In this document: in pieces, positions 1-14,800 of the stretch | How the letters are laid out: each line of letters begins with the position of its first letter | Numbering within the stretch: position 1 is the stretch's first letter | Source of the DNA: Tubiluchus corallicola | Lineage: Eukaryota; Priapulida; Priapulimorpha; Priapulimorphida; Tubiluchidae | NCBI GenBank assembly: GCA_030141605.1 | Contig: JAQGDQ010000023.1 | Span: forward strand, 434,001 to 498,000 | Direction: 5' to 3' | DNA: 64,000 nt | The notes under the pieces: model-generated | The model's database searches: none | What the model was told of the DNA's origin: nothing | Seen by the model: the letters and a program-made list of their open reading frames with translations, nothing else | Position numbers and translations under genes: made by a program

Positions 1-472
1 CTTAAAACCATATGATTATGGTTATTTTACATTCCAGAGCTTTGAATCACGAAAGCTTCAGTTAGGCATGAGACATGGTGTGCTTTTTTTTGGAGAGTAA
101 CCATAGTTTCACGAACTGCTAAACACATTTTATATGGGTGGAGCTTAATTACACACACTGTTAATGAAATACACGAATGATGAGTCATAAGAGAATTTAG
201 CCTAGTGAATTACAGTCAAATGAATTTAAAAGCTTCATCACAATAATCTGCAGCTTTTAGATAGTTGCTGAATTTTGTTCAGTGTTCGTATAACTGAAGT
301 TTTGGACAATGCGGTATTGCCGTTGTAAGACATAAAGAATCCTTCACATCTTGTAATACAGCATGACCTTGTTAGAAAATTATATTTTTCATTACATGGC
401 ATATAAGTAAAAGTTACCAAAATGCTCTAATTTAGAAGTAATAAATGAATTTAAAACTGAAATGAAATTTAC

Positions 473-3400
473 TCACATCATAAAAAAGTGTTTAGCAAAT
501 AACCTGATATGACCAGTCGAGAACAAATAAAATAAAATCACGTCAAATTGTATTCTCTTTAAATTCATGCTTTGGTTCCTTGCTTTTTTTAAAATTATCA
601 AAGTTGCCAAAAAGTGCTCCTTAGACAGAAAGTAAAAGAACTTATACTGCTGCATTCAAGCAGAGATCAAGGCTAGCAGTTTTGGCTTCTACAGTTTGAA
701 ACTTACTGGATGTTCAGTATTCTGTTCCTCACTGAATTCAGTGGCATCTTCCTTTATTTGAAGTTTAACAGCTCGTTTGCATGAAAATGATATCAAGCAC
801 CAATCAGTCTGTTAAGAAACAAAATAAACATAATTAGATGGACTTGTCTTAAATTAATTTTAAAATTGTTTGATGGCAGTTCAACTGTCAGTATTAAGAA
901 TTATAATTACCTATGTGAGTTTGGACTAAGTGATCTGAACTTTACAAAATCTCAAAATTTCACATATTAGCTGTTTCACACAATAAAATTAAATAAGCCA
1001 GAATTGTCATCCAACTTTGGTATTACTAAAAAAATTTACTTGTTTATAAATCTATAAAACAGTTGTTGTATGTTATTCGATCATTAAATGCACTAGGTGC
1101 TAGGGTTGCCACCAAACTGGATTTCACCATGAGTATCTTGAAATTCAGACACAGATCCGTAATTCGATTAGACTCTTGAAAAGTTCTGAAACCTCTGGAT
1201 TTCGACCAATGCATTGCAATTTAAGTAAAAAATACCTAAATACAGCTTTAACGCTATTGAAACTACATAAAGTTAATTGCTAAAGCCAGCAGAATCTCTG
1301 TTAAGATACTAAATTAAGTTTAATCTGATGAAAGCTTCATCTTTTCACCTATTTATATTTTTTGCCAATTTTTGCCGCAGCAGCAAGTGTAATACAAGTA
1401 GGTTCACTTTGCTTGAGTCAAATTGTGAACGCATAATTTACATGTACCAATAACTGAAATTGGAAGTGGTGCTGATTGAAGACAATGGCAATACCTAGAT
1501 TTTCCTGGATTACTGCTGTTTTTATGTCTTAAAGGCAGATTTCTTTTACAATTCTCTCTGCTCAAAGTCTGTAATGGACGTAATGAGTACATGATGATGA
1601 TGAATAAGAGAAAAGACACGGAGAGGAGATTTAGCTTTGATCGTGTAATATAAAGTTCCTAATAATTCGATCGCTACGAATTATATACAAAAAAATCTCA
1701 TAAAATGCAAGAAATCTATTAAGACTGAGAAGGAACTCCAGATATGCTCTGTGTTCCTTGTACTTTTGTAAGTTTAATTTACACTTTTAAGGTTTTTGTT
1801 AGAGTCTAAAGTCAAGAAATTTGTATTACTATGTAAATTAAATTTCTCAATTTTTGTTTCTGAAAAAGGCCTCCTAATTCGTCTGAAATACAGGAAATAC
1901 AGCACTCCCCCAGACAGACCCTCTACTGCTGCTGAACTCCTGAGTTTGGATGAACTCAAATGATGAAGCGGCAACCCTACAGCATAACAGTGATTGTAAA
2001 TAGCACTTTGTCATTGAAAACAGTGCCATAGCAGCTGCATTAGCTAACTACCAAAGGAAGGCAGTAAAGAAATACAATGATGATACCTACTCTAAGATGC
2101 ACAAACAAAAAATATTGATAATTGCCAGAAGTGTTAACCAGAAACCAAAAATCTTGATATGTAAACTTTTTTGAACAATGTTCAAGATGAGACAAAAATG
2201 TAAATTAAAGCTTTTAATAAAGTTCTCATCACAGTCAGTGTGTGAAATTTCGGTAAACTTTATAATGTACCTCATTGGCATTATCATCGTCATTCAGCTG
2301 TTCGCGGGCCTGTAGCACCAGTTGCTTTTGATCCACTTGACTGTTCCAGTAAGAAGAACGAAACGAGATTGAACATGCAATGATAGCCATGTTTTGATAT
2401 AGGACTGCTTCGACGGAAGGGATCTTTCGATTAACGGTAACAAATTTCGTCGCGTCTGTTTCCGGAAATAGATTAATTCCTGCACAACGCATTTTCTGTA
2501 AAGTTAAAAATAGGCACAATAATTTAAAGTAATTAATTCTTCAAATATAATCGGTCACAGCAATCATCACAATCATCTTACAGATGCATTATCACATTTC
2601 AAACTTTAGACTGAAACTAAATTTTGCTGAACTACTCTAATGCCAATAGATAGACTTTTGACTGGCAAGTCAGACAAGTACAATAATAGTAAGTAGCTTA
2701 GTAAAAATCTAACTGGAGATGCGTAGCTTACTACAAAATCTTACAATTTTCTGTTACATTGTTTATCAGTAACATTATAATGTGCCTTTAAGTACTTCTG
2801 TGACTGTTCTGTGTGCTTGAATGCTTGAATTATAGTGTGCTTATATTTTTATTGCAGTCACTTTTATTGTAAACCTGTATTACTGAGCTGCTGATGACAA
2901 TAACTGTTAATTGTTGTGCTCCACAAATAAATTGTCTTAATTTTGCCAAATGTAGCTAAAGAAACAATGCTACATTCTAGCTCTCATCAATCAATATGAC
3001 AAACAATATAAAACACTCGACTCCCTTAAACGACTTTAGGCAGGGCTTTTAGATTGCAGACTGCAGTCACAGTAGCTAAGGGGACTGGGACATTACCAAT
3101 CAAAGGTGAAAAATTGCTTACCAGTAGCTACCTCTTCCCTTTTAGAGTATAATCTCAAAACTTGATCCCTAATTTAGGATATTATTCATTAATAGTGGTC
3201 AAAAGATTGTTTTAGTTAATTTTTGTGTATTAGTTAATTGTTTTAGTTAATTAATGTATTAATTAAATTTTTATTGCCACTTTTTGTTCAATTGGTATAT
3301 GTATCACGAACACAATAATTGCAAGCAAGATATAAAAAATATACAAAAACTGATCTAAACAGAATGATCTAGACTTGAACTAGGGAATTAAGGAGAAGCC

Positions 3401-5414
3401 ATGTGCTAATCAAACCATTAATATAAAAAGTAAGCATATACATATAACAAAAGGAACAAACCATGATTAACTGAAATGGCATCATCCACTCATTTACAAA
3501 ACTTCTTAACTGCGGGCAGGTTTCACTAGTTGGCTCAGTGAGACGCACCAGGTTTTGCTATAATAGAATGGTATACTCTAACCATGTTAGTCATTCATCA
3601 TCAGACCTGCCAACTCTCACACATTAGGCATGTGTCACATGCATTTTAAGTTTTTCACATGTGTGAGCACATCAAATTTCAGTTCTCAACTTATTCTGCA
3701 ACTTCACACGCAAGTTTGCAAATCATCTGACTTAAATGGTTTCCTTTGCCACCAGTACCAAGCATAACATAATCAGTAGTACTAGTAGTGTTCATGAGAC
3801 TCACAATATATATTACAATTATTGAAACTTAGGCACATTTGGGTGCCATTGAGCCTTTTCATGTGTACAAAAGAAATTATATTTATATATAAAGCATGGG
3901 TGAATTCCAATAACAGCATAAGAAAGCTCACTGGTACCTAAAAATTACATCATTTTTATTTTTTTGTATAGTACATATAGAATAGTAAAAGTAGATATAC
4001 TATAGTAAAAGTACATGTAGTACAAGAAAAATAAAACTAAAAATCACCAAGATGCAAATTATAGAGAGGGTGATACAGCAATTTTTGCATAATTTAGCAC
4101 AATGACACGTATAATTTTTACAATGATGGTTCTATACAATAATTGTTCATATTGGGGCATTTGTGGACAAACGTATCTTTATCATGAACTAGTTGCAATG
4201 TAAACAGTGCCTAATGCATTCAAAGATGATTAAAAAATGCAGACAATAACATTTCCTCTGATATTTTGTTTATTCAGTTAAGTGCAAAAGGATAAAAACA
4301 TTAAACATCAATCTGACATTACACTTGCATACTATTATAAATTTTGTTTTGAGAATAATGATGCGTGTGTAAGAAAATTCACTAACAGAAACCCTGTGCA
4401 CATGTAGAGCATACCTTTATTTCAAATACTACTTCCACATAAGGTGCTTTTATGCTATAGATGGCGACACCAGCACCACTGTGCTTTAACCACCAAGAAC
4501 AAAATGGCATGGTTATGTATTTGTTCTGCAGCAATGCAAATGTTCCAAAAACGGTTGTCTTGAAAGCGACGGTACCACTCTCTATTGCAAAAAAGATGGA
4601 GATTATAATCTCTTGATCATAAAGAATGATTAAGCAACGCTGTTCATGTGCACTTCGTGGTCACCAACTTTGATGAACTATTACAGATCGTTAAAATCCA
4701 CAACCGTAAAAGAAGTTTGTCTTGACATCAACTGGCAAGTCTGTTATGGCTTAGTACTAGTGTAAACAACTGGGTTGTTTTTCTACATAATGAAATGGAT
4801 TGGTTATATGAGAGAGTTCTCTTGAGATATGTCATCTTTAAGATGAAAAACATAATGCCTTTATAGTCTCAATGATGCATTATTATTTCAGAAAGTTCAG
4901 GGAGAGTTGGGTGCTGGGCAATGCCATCACAGGGCTGTTCTTGAAAATTAAAAAAGGCTGCATCTATTTCCACTCAATAGGAAAATACCACAAAATATCA
5001 CAAATTAAGTCTAGTTCTCCAGACATAGGTACCTCCCTTATAATCAAGTACAACAAAAGATAATCTAAACAAAAACACACTTGTTTTCTTACCTTCATTA
5101 TAGGTTACATCATTTATGTTATCATGTCTCCAATGTTTAAATTCATGGCTCCAATGAGCTACTAATGGCTGATCCCAAATTAAGGCGTTATCTGGGACTC
5201 TGTAAGGAATGATGCATATTAGTCACTCACATTATTCACGCAAAATTCGCTGAATAGAAATGTGTGTTAATTTTACTTATAAGTAATAGTAGTAATAGTA
5301 GTAGAAATAGTAGTAGTAGTAGTAGCAGCAGCAGCAGCAGTAGTAGAAGTAGTAGCAGCAATTATTGCAATTGTAGCAGTCATCATCTATATACTATAAT
5401 AAAACTACATACAA

Positions 5415-5482
<68 letters not shown>

Positions 5483-5861
5483 TCTCTCTCATATGCCATA
5501 TTATCGTCTAGTAAAGTTTGCAATAAACAAAGTCACGGTTGAAATGAATATCATATTCATGTGTCGGATAATCCTAAGGATCAATATACATTGTTACATA
5601 TAATGACACAAACTGGCAACTAACTAACAAAGCCACAAGTTTATTAACCTTTAAATCAGCATAAGTTGGAATGCATGAAATATAACACACACCTGAAAGT
5701 AACATTTAATGGTTGAAGACCAGTTTGCAAAGAAACATTGTGCGACTTCTTTGTTTCTTCTCCAGCTGCTGAACTGGGACGGTCACCTCCTAGTGCTCCT
5801 GTGGGTCCACCTTTCTGTTGTTTGCCAAGTTCAACAAAACTCAGTCTTTGTACCTGCTCAA
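473..5861 (-). CDS. DNAI7: DNAI7 C-terminal exon block (CASC1 domain)
   Basis: Seven exons downstream of the LTR insertion. Exon 5693-5861 ends in [10 protein letters not shown]. Exon 5093-5199 gives [20 protein letters not shown], the family's W-rich strand. Exon 4415-4581 gives the [18 protein letters not shown] and MPFCSW motifs. Exon 3462-3557 ends [12 protein letters not shown]. Exon 2271-2495 starts [20 protein letters not shown], matching human RRAGINIF and MKYVTV. Exon 707-808 starts [20 protein letters not shown]. The last exon, 473-619, starts at residue E after a pyrimidine-rich acceptor. Its final 29 residues (LKRIQFD... to the TGA at 473-475) align without gaps to the human C-terminus (LERVNNS...), so the protein ends at the normal place. 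The last exon has weaker similarity than the others. Confidence 0.9.
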
Positions 5862-8800
5862 CTTTGCAAAAAGTGAGAACCATCTAATGACATGCACAAG
5901 ATTCACATTACATCATTAACTGTATCACTGGTAACTGAGCTCAACAATAAATTCACTAGATCACATCAGGTGACCACAACAGTTTTCTAATTTAGTTGTG
6001 TACTTGTAAAAAGAGAAGCTTGTCTTTTATATGTGTCACACTTTTCGCTTGGCTAGAGCAATATGACATGCTACTGTAACATTTGAACATAATGTGCCCA
6101 TATTAGGCATTAAGTAATTATCGTTACCTGAGTAAAACAATTAAATCCACATCGTTACTGCAATGAATCAGTCTAATTTAGCTGACAAATAACATAGTAA
6201 CATATGAATATTGTAATACTTCTTGCGCTCACGTGACGTCCTGCATACAAGGCGAGGTCTCCTCCAGTACTTGGGTAGGACCGGTCCTTCCTCACGCACG
6301 TTGTGGTAATGCAGCAGAATTCGGTTTACACAGCTTTCCCTCCAACAGGCCGGACACGTAGTAGAGTCTCTGGAGATCGGATAATGAGAAGATCATCTCC
6401 TCCGAGTTCCCACACAGAACGGAAGCGATTTAGATCATCGAACGTGAAGTCAAAGGTGACAATATCTTTATCCAACGAGGAGGTGATTAGGCTATGTAAC
6501 GAATGCCTAATTTAACAAATGTCTCTCAGCAGTTGCGTAACTGACGAGGTTTCACCAACAAAAGAGGAACAGCGTTCACCAATGAATAAAAAGAACATAG
6601 TAATGAACAAACCATCCATTTTCTTGTTCAATCATCGTAAAAGAAACCATGATATAGTTATATCAGACCATTTTTCAACACGGCCATTCTACTCTCCCCG
6701 CCACGTAGGCCAATATGTCTAATATCCAGCCCTCGAAAGCTAGCCGACCAATCAGAAACGAGTTCTGGGTGAAGTGACCTCAGTAGTACAGCGACGAAGC
6801 TTTCACATTTGTTCAAACACGGGCATAATATTATCATGGAAAAAATTGTTGCTAAACGTATTTTCGCTTGAAAAATACAAGTCATGTTGAAACGAAACGA
6901 ATTTCATCTTCTTCTGCCCAATTACATATTTAAGGTAGCTTAACAGAAAAAGGCTTCATTTAATGATAACTTCATCGAAAATAATGCTACTCTTGACTAA
7001 AGATGGCAGCACAAGATTGGAACATAAAAATCAATACATCAATATTATCAATCATTAGGTAAACAATTCGTGATACCGTTAAGAAAAATATTTAAAGTGA
7101 AAAATAATTAGTTGCAGTAATCTGCTGGATGGGGGACCATCACAGAGCCTTCCCCTAAAGAATATTAAATATTTCAAGATCATGATTACGAAACGTAACA
7201 TTTTTCACTGCCAAGATACGATAACGTCATACATATGCAATGACAAACATGAATAGAAGTAACGACTTTGTAGCTCACTGAGTTATTACATATTTTTCAA
7301 CTCAGACAAAACAAAGATAAAAAGAAGCAAATTGATCATTACATCATACACCACAAATGTATCATCAAACAAATATATGATATATAACACCAAAAAAAAA
7401 CTTGTTTAAGCACTGAAAAAGTACTACAACTTGTTGAGCATTTCATACTCTGACGCTTTATATTTATTTCCGGCTTAAGGCATCAGCAACAAGGTTTTGA
7501 GCGCCAGCAATATGCTCAATTGTAAAGCAATATTCTGAAAGAATGAGTGCCCAGTAACACATTGTTATTCTTAAGCATTTTTCTGAGCGCAAGCAAACTT
7601 CTTTGATCAGTGCGCAATGTAAACTGGCGGCCTTCTAAATAGTAATTTAACTTCTGCATGCAAAATACAACACTCAGAAGTTCACATTCAACTACAGAAT
7701 ATCTGACTTCGGTGGGTGTAAGCCTACGACTGACATATGTGATAGGCACTTCTCCCAAGCCATTCATACGATCTTGTGTGAGTACACCACCAATGCCCAC
7801 AAAGCTGGCATCTGTAGTTAGGATAAATGGTTTCGAATAATCAGAGGAATGTAGAACACTGTCAGAAGTTAAAGCATTCTGAAGGGTAAGAAAGCTCTTC
7901 TCACAAGCTTCTGTCCAAGGTACTTGAGTGGGGGAATATTTTTCTGTTAAAGAATACAGAGGTGCAGCGATAGTGCTGAAGTTCTCGATAAAACGTCTGT
8001 AGAAGCCCACCATTCCTAGGAATCTACGTACTTGAGTTTTTGTTTGTGGCCGTGGAAAATCACATATTTGTTGTAGCTTCTTCTGCTGAGGACGTAGGCG
8101 GAAAATCCGTAAACATTTCCGGATACTTGTTAAAAACGAAGTTCTGTGCGTTGTTGCTCTGATAGATCGTCTGGTAAAGTGACATCATTTACTGACTGTG
8201 TGGCAATGGCCGTTGGCAAAAAAGCATAATCTGGGAGACCTCCAGGTTCTACTATTCCTTTGCCGAGGTTTATTATTGCCAAATCATACATGTCATCTTC
8301 CTCAACATCTTCATCAACGCCATATGCTAGAACTTCACTCAAGTTTGTTCCATCATTGTCCAAGCTCATTGCTAAGGATCAGGGACTCCTCTCTGTACAC
8401 ATATTGCTTAAGCTTATTGATATGAACAATTCTAGTGTCCTTCCGTCTACCCTTCTTGCCAAAACAAACTTTATAAGTCCAATCCGATACTTTGTCTGTT
8501 ATTTGATATGGGCCTCTCCATCCTGGTTGCATCTTTTTGCCTTTCCTCATCCTCTGAACCATCACTTTATCGCCAACCTCGAAACTTCTTTCTTTTGACA
8601 CCCGGTCGTACCAGCGTTTCTGGGATAATTTGGCTTCCTGAAGCGATTTATGAGCGTCTTCTGTCGATGTCTCTAATGCATTAATAACTCGTGCAACATA
8701 CTCATCGACATCTTCAAGACTTGGCGGTTTGGAACAACCCCATCGCTCTTTAAGCATGGTCAGCGGACCACGTACTGGGTAGCCAAAGACAAGTTCATTT

Positions 8801-11800
8801 GGGCTGTACCCTGTGGAATCCTGTGGAACTTCACGGTATGAGAAAAGCACATAATCAATTGCGAGATCCCAGGGAAGAGACGAGAAATCTTGTGTTAGGC
8901 GTAAAATAGACTTCTTTAGCGTGTCATTATATTTCTCGACGAGTCCATTCGTTGAAGGTGAGTATGGACTAGTGAAAATACCTTTGACACCGAGCTGATC
9001 CTCCAGCTCTTTGGTCAAGTTTGAAGTGAACTGGGTGCCACAGTCCGTTAATATTTGGCGAGGGATGCCGTATCTACAACAGAATTTCAACAGTGCATTT
9101 AACACGGTGACAGTCTGTATATCTACTAGCGGATATGCGTCCGGATAACGTGTTGCATGGTCCACTATTACTAAAGCCCAACGATTACCAGAAGGTGTAC
9201 GATCAAGCGGCCCAATTAAGTCCATCCCTATGGTACGAAATGCCGTGTCTACAATAGGTAACGGTTTCAAAGGGGCTCTGTCTGCACTGCGTGAACGCGC
9301 TGTTTTCTGACACGTCAGACAGGAACGACAATATTCCCTTACGGAACGTTTAAGACGAGGCCATATATATTCTTGAAGAATTCTCCGAGTTGTCTTGTTT
9401 ATGCCCAAGTGTCCGGCTAATTTACTTCCGTGCGCAAGTTGTAAAACTTCCTTGCGGCGAAATTTGGGTAGTACAAGCAGCTCCCTAGATGCTTGGTGCC
9501 GTTTTCCTTTAGATAAATAGAATAACGCACCTCCGCGCAAAAAGTACCCTTTGCCTAATTTATATGCCTCTTCTTCTGTGCACGCGTTATCAATAATATT
9601 TCGTATAGTGACATCCACTTTTTGCTCTTCGCTGATCTGTTCAATTGTGACGTCAAGAAGTTGTTTCTGATCTTCAGCAGGCGAGTCCTTAACCGCTAAT
9701 CCATCGTTTGATGCTGACGAATCAAATACTTGCTGTTGTAACAGCGTGTCCTGCTTGACTTGAGCTTCTAGCTTGTCAGCCTGCGAGCGAGTTATTGCAT
9801 AAATTGACTCCACATCTGTCGCTGATTGAGGCTTTTGTTTCGGTGGTGATTTACTTGCAGCATTCTTCTTTGGTTTAACGCTGTATTTACCCACTTCTTT
9901 ATTAAATTTTGAAGCTTTTTCAGCATTCTCCGGGAATGGCTTTAACGCTGACTCGTAATTATTTCCAAGTAAAAAGTCAACGGGTAAATTATCGCTTACG
10001 CTTACAGTCAGAATACCAGAGAAGCCAGGCCCAATAATTTCAACCTTCGCTAATTTACTTTGCCTCATATCACCGCACGCGCATACGAACTTGTGTCGGA
10101 GTTCATTTAAATACTGATTAGCGCGAACGAATTTAGCATGTAACATGCTTACACCAGCTCCAGTGTCTCTTTGACCTTTTACCACGTAACCGTTAATTTT
10201 TGCTGTAAAACCAACGGGCTGTTTTCGGCCAGGTACATGATGCCAATCATCATCATTATTTGGCATCTTTATTTCCGGTGTGCTAAACAATTGTTTGCCA
10301 GGTTTACCAAATACAGCAGCATTAGCAGGTCGCATGACGTGTTCAGTTCCCAAACGCGATCGACATTCGCTGCGCCTATGACCAGGCTTTCCACAAGCGT
10401 AACAATGCATTTTGGTTGCAAGATTCTGGCTCATATTTGTATTGCTCGCGCCTTCACCTTGCGACGTGGCAACATTGGGTTTACCAGTCTTTTTAAATGA
10501 ATAAACATTTTTCCCAGGAAGGGAAGTGATTTGTCTCGCTGCGACAAATTGATCTGCCCGTTGGGCCATCTTCTCAATTGTCCTGATGCTATCCGTCTTT
10601 AACCAAGTGGCCAAATCGTGTGGCATCAAACTAAGCGCTTGTTCAATTACTACTGCTTCATTAACAGTCTCAAAAGTCTCGGCTTGTATGGCTTCAAGAT
10701 AGTCGCGCCAACTATTATCCAAGCGTCTGAAAAGCTGGCGATAACTTTCATTCTTAAGCTTTATTGTACCGCGGAATCTCTCCAGGTAAACGTCATTGCT
10801 TAGAATATACGCGCCAAGCAAAGCTTTGCGAACGTATGTGTAGTTCCGCATTTCAGACTCGGGAATCTGCTGAAACGCGTCTGCTGCTCTGCCAGACAAA
10901 GATGGGCCAATACACGCCGCGAAGTCTGATCTATCAATCTTGTTTGCAGCAGCACAAGCTTGAAACCAATCAAGAAACTTTTGTATATCGTCCTTGGTTT
11001 CATCAAAGGGACGTATTTTCATGAGCTTTAATTTGTCAACGGTAGAGTCCGCTTGACGACTATAGAAAGGACTGGCCTGTGACATCATTGGCGACTGACT
11101 GACTGGACTGGCAGCGGTCAATTCAAGTTTACGTAACTCCATCTCGGCCATAATGCGCTCATGCTCTAATTGTAACTTTTTTGCTTCAGTTTCTGCTTCT
11201 AACCGTCGAATTTGCAGAAATGTTTGAGCAGCAGCTTCGTTAACTGTAGAAAGAGACTCTAAAGTAACGTCTGTCATTCTCTCTGTAGTTCTCCTACGAC
11301 GAGGAGTCGGCGTTGGCGACTGCTCTGTAACTATCATATGTTTTGGTTTCACACTGACATCAGGGGTTTTTGCTGCTTCTGTCGGGTCAGAGGCTTCCGC
11401 GCATAGTAAAGGCTGATTCATACCCGCGTCGAAAGTGTCAAGTTCTGCACCCTCATCACGTTTTCCCTCTTCAGGGCAACCCGCGGCCTTGAGAATGGCA
11501 GTAATTAAAACAGCCCGTCTCGAAGTAGGGTCGACTAAGAGATGTAGTTCTGCTACAATATTCTGCAACTGCTCTTTATTAAGAGTCATTAACTCTGAAA
11601 GTTTGTATCTAACATCAGACATTTTTATACTTTGCAAGATGACTACAGACTGCCAAGTAGGTACACAAAGTAAGGAGTAAATCTATGTTTAACCACTCTC
11701 ACTCACTCTCACTTTACACATCAGCGTTAGCTACTATCAACCGACTTTTTGGCAGGGCAAAAATAATTTATGCGAAATGTTAAAAGCAAGTTTGGAAAAA

Positions 11801-14800
11801 TAATCTTATTAAACCGTTTTCGCTGCTGTTATAACTGCTGCGAAACCACGTTCAAGTTTTGGCGACCTTGAACCAGCTATCTGCCCGACCCGGACAAAAT
11901 ATTTTTCTCACAACTTGATTTTATAAACAAGCAGCAAAGCTAACGTATGAGCAAGGTAAAATTGACCTAGAAATGGCTATACCTAGTGTAGAGAAACAGA
12001 TTAGATTATACAGCCTGTACTGAATAAATTCTTGGGAAAATTCCAGTGAATTAACGTGATATCTTTCACAGTTACCAAAAGCTTACAAGACGCTTAATCA
12101 GTTTAAGCAAATTACTAATATTTATGCAACAGGTTGAAAATTATGACAGTTTCACAACCAACGTAGCAGTTCCACTGCATTTAAGTGCTAATAGGAAGGC
12201 AATATCAATTATATACTATTAATATTAAACTCGGTAAAACTTCTGACACCAATGTAACATTTGAACATAATGTGCCCATATTAGGCATTAAGTAATTATC
12301 GTTACCTGAGTAAAACAATTAAATCCACATCGTTACTGCAATGAATCAGTCTAATTTAGCTGACAAATAACATAGTAACATATGAATATTGTAATACTTC
12401 TTGCGCTCACGTGACGTCCTGCATACAAGGCGAGGTCTCCTCCAGTACTTGGGTAAGACCGGTCCTTCCTCACGCACGTTGTGGTAATGCAGCAGAATTC
12501 GGTTTACACAGCTTTCCCTCCAACAGGCCGGACACGTAGTAGAGTCTCTGGAGATCGGATAATGAGAAGATCATCTCCTCCGAGTTCCCACACAGAACGG
12601 AAGCGATTTAGATCATCGAACGTGAAGTCAAAGGTGACAATATCTTTATCCAACGAGGAGGTGATTAGGCTATGTAACGAATGCCTAATTTAACAAATGT
12701 CTCTCAGCAGTTGCGTAACTGACGAGGTTTCACCAACAAAAGAGGAACAGCGTTCACCAATGAATAAAAAGAACATAGTAATGAACAAACCATCCATTTT
12801 CTTGTTCAATCATCGTAAAAGAAACCATGATATAGTTATATCAGACCATTTTTCAACACGGCCATTCTACTCTCCCCGCCACGTAGGCCAATATGTCTAA
12901 TATCCAGCCCTCAAAAGCTAGCCGACCAATCAGAAACGAGTTCTGGGTGAAGTGACCTCAGTAGTACAGCGACGAAGCTTTCACATTTGTTCAAACACGG
13001 GCATAATATTATCATGGAAAAAATTGTTGCTAAACGTATTTTCGCTTGAAAAATACAAGTCATGTTGAAACGAAACGAATTTCATCTTCTTCTGCCCAAT
13101 TACATATTTAAGGTAGCTTAACAGAAAAAGGCTTCATTTAATGATAACTTCATCGAAAATAATGCTACTCTTGACTAAAGATGGCAGCACAAGATTGGAA
13201 CATAAAAATCAATACATCAATATTATCAATCATTAGGTAAACAATTCGTGATACCGTTAAGATTAATACTTAAAGTGAAAAATAATTAGTTGCAGTAATC
13301 TGCTGGATGGGGGACCATCACAGCTACAATACAGCTAGCCACACTGGTGATTGCAAAGTACTTTCTTCATCAGTCATACTAAAAAGCTGGCATTCTGTAA
13401 AGAATATGTTTGCTTTCTCTGGAATATTCACACTACAGTGACTTGCAACTTAAAGCAAGACTGTTCTGAAACCTACTTCATGAACTCCTTTTTCTTGTTT
13501 CTCTTTTGATACACAAGTCAGAATAAGGAATTAGAGTGGGAAGTTAGAGCCATCCTGAAGATGTCAAACATGAGAGTTAGGGGATTTACAGCAGTGCATC
13601 GATGCTATCTAATACACTCAGCAGCAAGGTGAGGAACATTCAAAGAAATGAATGTATTACATGTATCCCCTGCTGCTTTAAAAAATTAAAGAAAGGCTGT
13701 ATCTAGCTGTTTCACTCCCAGTATGAATAAGGCAAAATGCCACAAATTAAGTTGAGTTCTCTAGACAGGATTACCTACCTATCATCAAGTATAACAAAAT
13801 ATAATGTAAACATAAAGGCGCTGTGTTTTCTAACTCCGTGTTTATCATACCGAAATACGAGATGTGTGTAAACCATCTGGCGACACGCATAAGTTTTTGG
13901 GACATATAGCAACTGAGGAGGTCGTCCTATTTTAGGTACTGTTTTTGAGAATGATTGACAGTCGGCTATTAAAATTTTACAAAAATTTGAAGACTTTGTC
14001 TAGCCCTCTTTAACTCTGAAAATATAATCTGTTGCTTATTACAGATTCCGGTTTTCAACCCACCACCCTTTTAAATTTTGTTTTGGGTCACACGGTATGT
14101 TAGAGAAAAAGACTTGATGGAGTTCACTGATTTATAGTATATGCTCTATAAATTTTGTGAGTGATATACTGCATAGCTAGTGAGACACTTCTCACTGTCT
14201 GTATCACTGCCTGAATGGTCTAGACACCCCGAGGGCATAAAGGGATGTGATTCCTCGCCTTGCTCAAGTGGGTTAGGGTTGTAAATGAACAAAAGATAAT
14301 CCAAACATAAACACGCTGTGTTTTCTGACTCTCATTTTTGACATCTAGATCGGTCTTGACATCTGACACAAGGTCATTCTCTTTGGCAAAATATGGATTT
14401 CCCAGGGGTGCCCCCTAGTCAAATAATGTCAAACATTTTTCACATCTAAACTTCCTACGACAAGTGCTGATATTTTTGGCAATTTCTAGGGTATACATAT
14501 TTGAGCACAGGATTATTACATTGTCCAAAAAAATTGTCACCAATCACCTAACATCTACACTTATCATTTTTCTAGATAAAACCTGCCTTTATAACATTAT
14601 AGCTCCAATTGTCAGAATTCTGACGTGGAGCCCTGGGAAGTCAGGGGATGTAAAGAACCAACGTGCTCTCAGTTGTGTTGGTTGTTGAAATACGGCGAGA
14701 AAATATGCAACTCATGAAAATACGTGTGTATGAACAAATCAAATTAATCAGTATCAATATATCTATACCCAACTCAAACAAGTATTGCACATTGTATACT

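Larger units (their letters stand above)
6075..13322 (-). mobile_element. Gmr1-like Ty3/gypsy LTR retrotransposon, RT-deleted, in DNAI7 intron
   Basis: A 7248-bp element bounded by 1070-bp direct LTRs. It is flanked by a perfect 5-bp target-site duplication, GCTAC at 6070-6074 and 13323-13327. Read on the minus strand it runs: 5' LTR, tRNA-Leu primer site, about 600-bp leader, gag-protease-integrase ORF, damaged RT/RNase H, polypurine tract, 3' LTR. Integrase upstream of RT/RNase H is the Ty1/copia-like order, which within Ty3/gypsy marks the Gmr1-type lineage described first from deuterostomes. The GPY motif after integrase supports Ty3/gypsy rather than copia. It sits in the same transcriptional sense as the host gene, between exons 14860-14997 and 5693-5861. 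Confidence 0.95.

Noticed and set aside
238-420. Possible terminal DNAI7 exon reading HAVLQDVKDS
   Set aside because: A partial resemblance to the DNAI7 C-terminus, but its phase does not fit the exon 707-808, whereas the 473-619 exon fits in phase and reaches a stop at the expected length.
5264-5542. Ser/Leu-rich ORF over triplet and CT repeats
   Set aside because: It is only the translation of microsatellites in a DNAI7 intron.
6303-6722. Plus-strand ORFs repeated at 12481-12900
   Set aside because: They lie inside the two LTRs and are antisense to the element; the duplication is the LTR pair, not a gene family.
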